Shown: piece after piece, positions 16,769 through 23,917 of the stretch
Layout of the letters: each line of letters opens with the position of its first letter
Numbering within the stretch: the stretch's first letter is position 1
NCBI GenBank assembly: GCA_039191605.1
Contig: JBCCXL010000022.1
Coordinates: 43,403-107,402 of the forward strand
Direction of reading: 5' to 3'
Source of the DNA: JBCCXL01 sp039191605
GTDB taxonomy: Bacteria; Acidobacteriota; Thermoanaerobaculia; Multivoradales; JAHZIX01
DNA: 64,000 nt
Translations under genes and position numbers: made by a program
The notes under the pieces: generated by a model
Told to the model about the DNA's origin: nothing
What the model saw: only the letters and a program-made list of their open reading frames with translations
Database searches by the model: none

Positions 16769-19315
16769 TCAGAACCAGAGCTTCACCGCGAGGCTGATGT
16801 CGCGCCCCGGCAGCGGAACCTGATCCTTCACGAAGGAAGCGTGAACGCGAGCGTCCTCATCGCTGAGGTTGCGGCCCCGCACCATCACGTCCACCAGCTG
16901 GTTTCCGAGAGAGAAGCGGTAGCCCAGGCTGGCGTTGATCAAGGTGTAGGCCTCGGTGGGCAGCTCGTTCTCGCCGATGCGATCCTGCTCGTCTACCCGA
17001 CGAGCCTCGGCGACGGCGGTCCAGCCACCTCCGTGGTAGTGCAGGCCAGCACCGAAGCGGAAGGGCGGAATCCGCGGCACGTCACCGCCGGAATCGAATT
17101 CGGCGCGAACGAAGTCGCTGAACAGCTCGAGATCGAGATGACGATCGCCGCTCTCGAAGAGAGCCACTCGGGCCTCCAGCTCCGCGCCCCAGAAATCCGC
17201 GTCCTGCTGCCGGTAAATGGTCACCGGGGCATCCTCCTCCTCTTCCCCGGTGAACTGCAGGAAGATGAAGTCGGAGATCTGGTTGTAGAAGAAGCTGATC
17301 TCGCCGGTCACCGGCCCGGTGTGCTTGCGCACGCCGAAGTCGAGACCGAGGGTGGTTTCTTCATCGAGATTGGGGTCGCCGATCTCGAAGGTGTTGGTGG
17401 CGACGTGGAAGCCGTTGGCGAAGAGCTCCTCGCCGTTGGGGAGCTTCACCGAACGCGCCAGGGAGGCGGCCACGGAATAAGCCTCCCTCGGCTGGTAGAC
17501 GATGCCGAAGGAACCCGAGAGGCCGTCGAAGTCGCGGCTGAGATTGCCGAACTCCGCATTGGCGTCACTGTCCTGGGTCTCGAAGCGGGCGCCGAATTGA
17601 TAGCGCACGTCGCCACGCTTGACTTCCTGGAAGGTGAAGATACCGAGGTTCTCGGTCTCCACCGGCGGAATGAAGGCCTCTTCGCCCACCGCCTCGAGAT
17701 CACGGTTGCGCAGCTGCAGGCCGAAGGAGCCATTCCAGTCGCCGCGCTGCTTCTGCACCAGCTCCAGTCGACCCTCCCAGGAGTCGTTGGTGAAGACGGT
17801 TCCAACCTCTTCGCCCTCGAACTCGGTGTGCTCGTAATCCACGGCGCCGAAGCGGAAGTTCAGGCCCGCGAAGTTGCCGACGTCCTCGATGGTGCCGCGC
17901 AGGTCAACGCGACGGCTTTCCATGTCGATGGTGACGTCTTCTTCCTCTTCTTCCTCGTCGTGGCCCTCGTCCTCATCCTCGTCGTGGTGGTCGTCGTCAT
18001 CGTCGTCCTCGTCGTGACCCTCTTCTTCATGGTGACCATGGCCACCGGGAATGCCGTAGAGGGTGTCGAAGCCGGAAACCGAGATGCCCAGGGAGCCGCG
18101 ATCGCCGAAGAAGCGGGTGAAGCCAGCGGTAAACTGCTCACTCTCGATGGCGCTGTTCTCCAGGATTCCGAAAGCCTCTTCTTCCTCCTCGTGGCCTTCG
18201 TCCTCGTCTTCGTCGTGCCCCTCTTCTTCCTCCTCCTGCTCGCGGAAGGCCTCGCTCTCGGCAAAGCCCGGGATCTCGACATCGTCGCTGTCGCGAATCG
18301 CCACGCCGACGTTGTAGGCCCAGTCTCCGGAGCCACCATTGAGGTTGATCACGCCGGCACGCTCATCCGCCACCGACCCACCGCGAAGCTCGACGTAGCC
18401 CTCGACGGGCTTCGTCGCGCGGTACAGAGGAATGCGGTTGTCGATGACGTTGACCACACCACCAACGGCGGTCGTGCCATAGAGCAGGGCCGCGGGGCCG
18501 CGGAGAATCTCGATGCGCTCCGCCGCCAGGGGCTCTTCCGTCACCGCGTGATCGACGCTGGTGGTGGAAACGTCACCGGTCTCGATGCCGTTGGTCAGCA
18601 CCGCAACACGGTCGCCGCCGAGGCCTCGAATCACCGGACGGCTGGCGCCGGGGGCGAAGTAGGAGGAGCTCACGCCAGCCTCGCCGTTGAGGGTCTCGCC
18701 GAGGGTCGCGTCCAGACGGAAGGAGAGCTCGTCACCGGAGAGCACGTTGGTCGGCGAAGCGAGCTCGAGGCTGGACCTGGCGAAGGGGCTGCCGGTCACT
18801 ACCAGCTCGTCGCGAATATGAGAGAGCTCGAGAGTGGCTTCGACCTCTGCCGTCTTGCCGGCGGGGGCGTCCACTCGGAAGACCGCAGTCCCGCCGAAGG
18901 GACCGACGGCCTCCAAAAGATAGTCACCGGACTCGAGGCCTTCGATACGAAATTCGCCATCGTCACCGGTAATCAGCTGGATGTTGGTTCCCGCTAGGGA
19001 AATCACGGCGCCGGCGACGGGGTCGCCAGACTCGTCCCGCACCACGCCTTCGATGGTCGCGGCGGATCCAGAGTCACCGTCTCCGCCGTTGTCGGGGCTT
19101 ACGACCAGAAGGGTCTCTGGCTCCGGGCTGGCTTCCGCCGGCGCGGCGGCACCCAGGAATGCTGCCAAGAGCAGCAGCCCGAGAGCGGCACAGGAGATGA
19201 GGGAACGCCAAATCGGCGAAGAGTTGTGATTCGAACCATCGCTGAGGATCGGCTGGATCCTGCGGCGAACTGCAGAGTTGGAACGGTCGGTCGTAGATAC
19301 AAGGGTGTGAGACAT
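16769..19315 (-). CDS. TonB-dependent outer-membrane receptor with His/acid-rich loops (ZnuD-like, zinc uptake candidate)
   Basis: An 848-residue outer-membrane receptor. An N-terminal membrane segment or signal (LLLLAAFLGAAAPAEA) is preceded by a long n-region. A carboxypeptidase-like regulatory domain spans about 65-145, then the plug (DELVVTGSPF, PVIRGLGGDRVAVLTNG, IEILRGPAALLYGTTAVGGV), then a barrel ending in KLWF with the usual terminal Phe. Two loops, about residues 355-380 and 418-463, are extremely rich in His, Asp and Glu (GHGHHEEEGHDEDD). ZnuD-type zinc receptors carry such loops, and the neighbouring zinc-free S14 supports zinc. Nickel or copper cannot be excluded. AGAGG precedes ATG 19315 by about ten bases. 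It probably follows the small membrane-protein gene in one transcript. Confidence 0.88.
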   Translation of the reverse strand: MSHTLVSTTDRSNSAVRRRIQPILSDGSNHNSSPIWRSLISCAALGLLLLAAFLGAAAPAEASPEPETLLVVSPDNGGDGDSGSAATIEGVVRDESGDPVAGAVISLAGTNIQLITGDDGEFRIEGLESGDYLLEAVGPFGGTAVFRVDAPAGKTAEVEATLELSHIRDELVVTGSPFARSSLELASPTNVLSGDELSFRLDATLGETLNGEAGVSSSYFAPGASRPVIRGLGGDRVAVLTNGIETGDVSTTSVDHAVTEEPLAAERIEILRGPAALLYGTTAVGGVVNVIDNRIPLYRATKPVEGYVELRGGSVADERAGVINLNGGSGDWAYNVGVAIRDSDDVEIPGFAESEAFREQEEEEEGHDEDEDEGHEEEEEAFGILENSAIESEQFTAGFTRFFGDRGSLGISVSGFDTLYGIPGGHGHHEEEGHDEDDDDDDHHDEDEDEGHDEEEEEEDVTIDMESRRVDLRGTIEDVGNFAGLNFRFGAVDYEHTEFEGEEVGTVFTNDSWEGRLELVQKQRGDWNGSFGLQLRNRDLEAVGEEAFIPPVETENLGIFTFQEVKRGDVRYQFGARFETQDSDANAEFGNLSRDFDGLSGSFGIVYQPREAYSVAASLARSVKLPNGEELFANGFHVATNTFEIGDPNLDEETTLGLDFGVRKHTGPVTGEISFFYNQISDFIFLQFTGEEEEDAPVTIYRQQDADFWGAELEARVALFESGDRHLDLELFSDFVRAEFDSGGDVPRIPPFRFGAGLHYHGGGWTAVAEARRVDEQDRIGENELPTEAYTLINASLGYRFSLGNQLVDVMVRGRNLSDEDARVHASFVKDQVPLPGRDISLAVKLWF

Positions 19316-19543
19316 AGCGGCAATGACCTCTGATCGACGGATCCGTCGCCTTCCTAGAGGCTTCGAAGTATCGACCGGAAAACAGAATCCAGTGGCTGTG
19401 CGCGAACGACAACGCTTGCCGGAACGCGCCAGCAGTCCTAGCGATGAAGCGCGACCGGTTCTCTAGGGAATCCGATCCAGCATGATCTGCGACAGCGCTC
19501 AAAAGCGCACCGCGCGGGGTGTTAGGGCTAGGGCGAGTTGGGG

Positions 19544-19981
19544 TCAGCCAATCGGTGGCCCGCGGGGCGGCTGCCGAAACACCACTCTCAAATGTGGCGT
19601 CCAATCCGCAGCCCGAGACTGAACCGCAGCCTCGTAGAGCCCGTCTACCCTAGGGGGAGTCACCAGATCCGCGTGAGCGCTTTGCAGCTGATGGATCCAA
19701 AGTCCACAGATCTGGGTCTCGATCGGCCTCGCGGCCTCCATGTGGAGGCTTTTCGCCTCCTCGGTGCTGGGATCACAGGAATCGAAGCGATGTCGATTCG
19801 CCGCGTCGCCGAAGCCATCATGCCCAGACCCTTGGAAACTGACGGCCTGTTGGCAACACTCGTAGCGACCATGGTTGCCCATGGTTTCGTGCAGCACCAT
19901 ATCGACCAGCATCACCGGTGCCGAAATCGGCACCAGCAGCAGGCCAATCAGTAGCGAGCGTAGGCGGCGTGATGAAGTCAT
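19544..19981 (-). CDS. Small exported or membrane-anchored protein of unknown function
   Basis: A 145-residue protein upstream of, and co-oriented with, the TonB receptor. The N terminus has a basic start then a hydrophobic segment (LLIGLLLVPISAPVMLV, about residues 10-26). The rest carries scattered His and Cys residues (YECCQQ, FDSCDPS, QICGLWIHQLQSAHAD), which could bind metal. No family is recognised; short His/Cys proteins beside metal TonB receptors are common. An opposite-strand frame covers the same bases, but the minus reading is preferred because of its N-terminal hydrophobic segment, its position in the locus and the operator-like site 30 bp upstream. The ribosome-binding site is weak. 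It could be a periplasmic metal-handling protein; this is inference. Confidence 0.5.
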   Translation of the reverse strand: MTSSRRLRSLLIGLLLVPISAPVMLVDMVLHETMGNHGRYECCQQAVSFQGSGHDGFGDAANRHRFDSCDPSTEEAKSLHMEAARPIETQICGLWIHQLQSAHADLVTPPRVDGLYEAAVQSRAADWTPHLRVVFRQPPRGPPIG

Positions 19982-20008
19982 CGTGCAGATTCTCTAACCA
20001 GCCGCAGG

Positions 20009-20030
20009 AAGATAACACATTCTCATTAGG
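20009..20030 (-). promoter_or_regulatory. Fur/Zur-like inverted repeat ahead of the metal locus
   Basis: On the minus strand, GAGAA and TTATC flank TGTG, giving a 4-of-5 matched inverted repeat inside an AT-rich island 30-45 bp ahead of ATG 19981. It resembles half of a Fur-family box; it is not the same sequence as the palindrome ahead of rpsN. Confidence 0.3.
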
Positions 20031-20233
20031 CTGATCCAGCATGCCCAACACGAGAGAGACCCATGAGTCAAGCGGCCCTGCCCCCGGACCGAGGAAATCT
20101 AGCCACCTCGAGACTCGCCAAAGGCTTGGAAGCGATACCCTTCGACAGCTGCCTCAGTTGCGGCTAATCTGCGCCGTCTTCCCCCGGCAACTCAACCGCG
20201 CAATCCTCTCCAAGAAGTCAATGGAAGCCCCCG

Positions 20234-20953
20234 ATGCCGCCACAGAAGCACACCATCGATTCATTCCCCGCCCTCGTCCTCGCTTCTGCCTCACCGAGGC
20301 GACGCGAGATCCTGCAGGGATTAGGGCTGCCCTTCACCGTCCGCCCGGCGGATATCGATGAGACCCCCCGAGAAGACGAGGCGCCGCTGGCCTACGTCGA
20401 GCGCCTGGCCCAGGCCAAGGCTCGATCCGTAGCGCGCCCGGGGGAGGTCGTGCTGGCGGCGGACACCACGGTGATCCTCGCCGGGGAGATCCTCGGCAAG
20501 CCCGCAGACGAAAGCGACGCTCGCTCCATGCTGCAGCGACTGTCCGGCCGCTCCCACCAGGTGGCCACCGGCATCGCTCTGCACCGCTCGCCCCCCGCTG
20601 GGAGCTCGGCTGATGCAGGGGATCCGTCGTCTACAAGCTCCGGTGAATCCCACGGTGAAGTAGAGACCCGCGAAGTAGAGACTGGTGAAGTAGAGATTTG
20701 CGGGGTGGAAGTCTCCGAAGTCCATTTCGCCTCGCTGACGCCACGGGAGATCGATTGGTACGTCGCCAGCGGCGAGCCGATGGACAAAGCCGGGGCCTAC
20801 GGGATCCAGGGCTTGGCTGCCCTCTTCATCGACCGGCTGGAAGGCAGTTATTCCAACGTCGTCGGCCTGCCGGTCGCGACCTTCTACCGGCTCGGCAAAT
20901 CCCTCGGCGTCGACTGGCTCGAGCTCGCCTCCGCTCCGCCCGGCGGGAGCTGA
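20234..20953 (+). CDS. maf: Maf-family nucleotide pyrophosphatase with inserted repeat segment
   Basis: A 239-residue Maf/YhdE protein; the family hydrolyses non-canonical or m7G/UTP/dTTP nucleotides and is linked to septum control. Present are LVLASASPRRREIL, FTVRPADIDET, the VVLAADTTVI acidic site, LSGRSHQVATGIAL, YVASGEPMDKAGAYGIQGLAALFI and GSYSNVVGLPV. Between the VATG-IAL strand and the VHFASLTPREIDWY segment there is an extra stretch of about 40 residues (118-155). It begins with a Ser/Gly/Asp-rich part and ends in pentapeptide repeats (EVETR, EVETG, EVEIC). Normal Maf length is about 190-200, so the insertion accounts for the excess. The protein aligns on both sides, so it is probably functional. 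Confidence 0.9.
   Translation: MPPQKHTIDSFPALVLASASPRRREILQGLGLPFTVRPADIDETPREDEAPLAYVERLAQAKARSVARPGEVVLAADTTVILAGEILGKPADESDARSMLQRLSGRSHQVATGIALHRSPPAGSSADAGDPSSTSSGESHGEVETREVETGEVEICGVEVSEVHFASLTPREIDWYVASGEPMDKAGAYGIQGLAALFIDRLEGSYSNVVGLPVATFYRLGKSLGVDWLELASAPPGGS
20657..20716 (+). repeat. 15-bp minisatellite inside maf
   Basis: Four in-frame 15-bp units, GAAGTAGAGACCCGC and variants, begin at 20657, 20672, 20687 and 20702. They encode pentapeptides of the form xEVEx. The last unit is diverged, so the array is decaying. Confidence 0.75.
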
Positions 20954-21035
20954 GAGCCTCTCCGCCATTCCAGCAGGCCCCCCTCACCCTAGTGAGATCC
21001 CGAATCGCGCGCGCAGAAACGCGAAAAGGGCGCCC

Positions 21036-21059
21036 CGGCGGAGCAAGAAGGCTCCGCCG
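21036..21059. terminator. Hairpin between the converging maf and repeat-protein genes
   Basis: CGGCGGAGC and GCTCCGCCG form a perfect 9-bp stem around a 6-base loop between two convergent genes. No T tract follows on either strand. Confidence 0.45.
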
Positions 21060-21114
21060 AAGACGCCATCGAATCACTGAAAAATCAACCGAGATCAGAA
21101 GGGCAAAGCAGGAA

Positions 21115-23475
21115 TCAAGGCTCCAGCTGAGTAGTTAGCTGAAGCTCCGCCGCCGGACCGCTCAGGTAGAGACGATACGGGCCTGGGTGACCTCCCGACG
21201 CCACCAGCTGCTCACCCGCCGAAGCGAAACCCAGCAGTGCTCCCGACGCATCGTGGATCTCCGCCCGCTGCCCCTGTTGGGCTGGCAAGACGGCCTCCAC
21301 TCGATGCCCTGGGGGCACCTCCACAAGCGTCGAGGAAACGCTCCAGGCGTGCTCCGCTCCGTGCTCCACCACCCAAGGCAGAGGAAGCACTTCCCGACCG
21401 GCGAGGGCCGCCAGCTCCACCTGACCGCGAACGTCGACGCTCGGCGCCAACGCCTCGATCTCGAGGAAGTACATCCCGGCAGGCAAAGGCAGAGTGAGGG
21501 ATGCCGCGGGATGAGCCGAAGCTTCCCGCAGCAAAGCCCCGTGGAGATCGAAGAGGCGCACCACGGAGGCGCTAGAGCCCTCGATCGTCCACCGCACGAC
21601 GCGATGCTCCGGCAGGGTGATCACCCAAGAGCGACGCGTCTGCCCGCGCCAGCTCTCTAGCGAACTACCGGAAGCGAGCATGCCCGCGCCGGTGGCGCAA
21701 GCGAGCCGCTGGCTGGTGATTCCCTCATCAGTGGACTGATCGAGGGCCGGCTTCTGTAGACAATGAGGGTCCAGCTCCGGAGACCACTCTGGAGACCACA
21801 GACCGGGATCATCCGGATCTTCCTCGTTCACGCCGCCAGTGCCGGTGCCGCTCCCAGTAGCCGACACCAAAGCGCCCAGGGTGAAGCGCTGCGCCGCCTC
21901 CCGAGAGAGCTCCGCAGACCACAGGCCGGGATCGTCCGGATCCTCCTCGTTCACCCCACCGCCGGTGCCATTTCCAGCGCTGTTGGCGCCGGAGACGAAG
22001 CTCGCGGGATCGGCGAGAAAGAGCAGCCACTGGCCGGGGTCGGCGAGACCCGGATCATCCGGATCCTCTTCGTTCACGCCGCCGGTGCCGGAGCCGCTCC
22101 CGGTGCCGTTGGCCGAAGCCAGAGCGCCGCGCGAGGCTTGGCGAGTGATCTCAGAAGAGAAGCCCGGAGACCACAGACCCGGATCATCCGGATCCTCCTC
22201 GTTCACGCCGCCGCCGTTCCCGGAACCACTCCCGGAACCGTTAGCGGCCGTCAGAACGCCCAAAGAAGGTTGGCTCAGAGACGAGAGGCGGCGAACCTCC
22301 GCCGACAGCTCCGGAGACCATAGGCCTGGATCGTCCGGATCCTCTTCGTTCACGCCACCGCCGTTCCCGGAACCACTGCCGGAACCGTTGGCGGCCGTCA
22401 GAACGCCGCGGGCCGCTTGGCGAGCGACCTCTGAGGAAAGCTCCGGGGACCACAGACCCGGGTCATCCGGATCCTCTTCGTTCACGCCACCACCGTTCCC
22501 GGAACCACTCCCGGAGCCGTTGGCGGCCGTCAGAACGCCGCGGGCCGCTTGGCGAGCGACCTCAGAGGAAAGCTCCGGAGACCACAGACCCGGGTCGTCC
22601 GGATCCTCTTCGTTCACGCCACCGCCGTTCCCGGAACCACTCCCGGAGCCGTTGGCGGCCGTCAGGACACCGCGGGCCGCTTGGCGAGCGACCTCGGAGG
22701 AAAGCTCCGGGGACCACAGACCCGGGTCGTCCGGATCCTCCTCGTTCACGCCGCCGCCGTTCCCGGAACCACTCCCGGAGCCGTTGGCGGCCGTCAGAAC
22801 GCCGCGGGCCGCTTGGCGAGCGACCTCGGAGGAGAGCTCCGGGGACCACAGACCCGGGTCGTCCGGATCCTCCTCGTTCACTCCACCGCCATTCCCGGAA
22901 CCGGTACCCGTACCGTTGGCCGAAGCCAGAACGCCGCGACGCCCCTCGATTTCGGGGAGCATCGTGGCGAGGAGCCGGTAATCGATGGCCCCCTCGGCAC
23001 GCAGGGTGACGAGGACGTCCTCACCACCCTCGACGAACACTCGATGAAGCGGCCCGAAGGACCGCCAGCGCAGAGGTCGGCAATCCTCCCTCTGCAGCTG
23101 CACCGTCGGAGCACGATGCAGCGGGCTGAGACTCACCACCTCCAATTCCACCCAGCCCCTCGTGGCTGGGCTGAGGCGATAGCTCACAGAATCCAGCAGG
23201 CGCTGCTCCACCGACTGCTGGAAGGGAAGAACCTCAGCTGCATTCGCAGCGGAGTTGAGACATTGCGCCGCCACCGCCGGTGGATTGCCCACCGAGAGCA
23301 GGAGAAAACCCAGGGCCACGATGGCGGAACGAAGGACTCGATGTCCTCCGGCCCGTCGCCGTGAGCCTGCGCCGGAAGCAGCACTTCGAGACAGAAGGCA
23401 ATAAAGAGGGTGAATAGAGAACGAGGACGAAGAGATCGACTGCGTGGAGAGCCACGCGAAACCAGGGCTTTTCAT
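21115..23475 (-). CDS. Exported protein with nine VNEEDPDDPGL repeats; family unknown
   Basis: A 786-residue protein I do not recognise. GGAGG nine bases upstream fixes ATG 23475. A long basic n-region precedes a signal segment (AIVALGFLLLSVGNPPAVAA, about 51-71). Residues 72-180 look like a beta-sandwich domain. Residues about 180-565 hold nine repeats. Copies 1-6 are about 44 residues long: a Gly/Ser/Asn-rich run, the core VNEEDPDDPGLW, then a helical stretch such as SPELSSEVARQAAR. Copies 7-9 keep the acidic core although their flanks have changed, so the core is under selection. The C terminus (about 600-786) looks like two beta-domains similar to pre-peptidase/PPC modules (LPLPAGMYFLEIEA). 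The acidic core could bind calcium or be a recognition tag; both are inference. It is divergent from a sigma-like gene. Confidence 0.8.
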   Translation of the reverse strand: MKSPGFAWLSTQSISSSSFSIHPLYCLLSRSAASGAGSRRRAGGHRVLRSAIVALGFLLLSVGNPPAVAAQCLNSAANAAEVLPFQQSVEQRLLDSVSYRLSPATRGWVELEVVSLSPLHRAPTVQLQREDCRPLRWRSFGPLHRVFVEGGEDVLVTLRAEGAIDYRLLATMLPEIEGRRGVLASANGTGTGSGNGGGVNEEDPDDPGLWSPELSSEVARQAARGVLTAANGSGSGSGNGGGVNEEDPDDPGLWSPELSSEVARQAARGVLTAANGSGSGSGNGGGVNEEDPDDPGLWSPELSSEVARQAARGVLTAANGSGSGSGNGGGVNEEDPDDPGLWSPELSSEVARQAARGVLTAANGSGSGSGNGGGVNEEDPDDPGLWSPELSAEVRRLSSLSQPSLGVLTAANGSGSGSGNGGGVNEEDPDDPGLWSPGFSSEITRQASRGALASANGTGSGSGTGGVNEEDPDDPGLADPGQWLLFLADPASFVSGANSAGNGTGGGVNEEDPDDPGLWSAELSREAAQRFTLGALVSATGSGTGTGGVNEEDPDDPGLWSPEWSPELDPHCLQKPALDQSTDEGITSQRLACATGAGMLASGSSLESWRGQTRRSWVITLPEHRVVRWTIEGSSASVVRLFDLHGALLREASAHPAASLTLPLPAGMYFLEIEALAPSVDVRGQVELAALAGREVLPLPWVVEHGAEHAWSVSSTLVEVPPGHRVEAVLPAQQGQRAEIHDASGALLGFASAGEQLVASGGHPGPYRLYLSGPAAELQLTTQLEP
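21785..22935 (-). repeat. Tandem repeat array encoding the NEEDPDDPG units
   Basis: Nine units occur; the central ones are about 132 bp long and close to identical at DNA level, which points to recent expansion. The outer copies at 21785-22130 are diverged in the linkers and differ in spacing, yet encode the same eleven-residue core. Confidence 0.9.
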
Positions 23476-23848
23476 TTCGAAACGCCTCCAGGAATTGCGC
23501 GGACTCGCCGTGGCTCGAAAGCCAAGGCGCTAGATGCACCTCCCCCCTAGCCCAGCCAATGGCTGCGCAGGGATGGCGGCTCATCCGCCCAGATGTTTGG
23601 GATCGGGTTCTTGCGAACCTGATGACCTGGCAGGCGCCTGCGGATCGATCAGGAAGAGAGCGCCGGAAGCGTCCGGCGGCCTCAATGAAGAGCTAACGGA
23701 GCGTTGATCCGAGATGGCCGGAAAAAAAGAAAATTGCACTGAGCTCCGTCATCCATGGCTGAAAGCTCAGTAGTGAGGTCGTCGTGGCGAAACCTTCCGT
23801 CGCTTCTCCACAGCCGCCCAATAGAGGAAAGCGGGAAGCCCTCAACAG
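23476..23848. other. Divergent intergenic region
   Basis: The region between the repeat-protein gene and the sigma-like gene must hold both promoters. Around 23730-23780 an ACTGAGCT/AGCTCAGT inverted repeat follows an A-rich run (GGAAAAAAAGAAAA). No gene is seen here. Confidence 0.5.
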
Positions 23849-23886
23849 AAAGGCCCCGCGAGGTACAAAACCATCGCGGGGCCTTT
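23849..23886 (+). promoter_or_regulatory. 13-bp terminator-like hairpin immediately ahead of the sigma-like gene
   Basis: AAAGGCCCCGCGA (23849-23861) pairs perfectly with TCGCGGGGCCTTT (23874-23886) around a 12-base A-rich loop. It lies about 30 bases before the likely start GTG 23918, so it could act as an attenuator or separate divergent transcripts. Only three Ts follow. Confidence 0.6.
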
Positions 23887-23917
23887 GGCGATTAATACTG
23901 GAATCGCCACTTCCATC

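Noticed and set aside
19538..19954. A 138-codon plus-strand frame opposite the small membrane protein
   Set aside because: It lacks a signal or domain and a ribosome-binding site; the minus reading has an N-terminal hydrophobic segment and fits the transcript direction of the locus.
21839..22981. A 380-codon plus-strand repeat frame with PGSSGSSSFTPPP units
   Set aside because: It is the complement of the NEEDPDDPG array; the minus-strand reading has a ribosome-binding site, a signal peptide and a motif kept in diverged copies.
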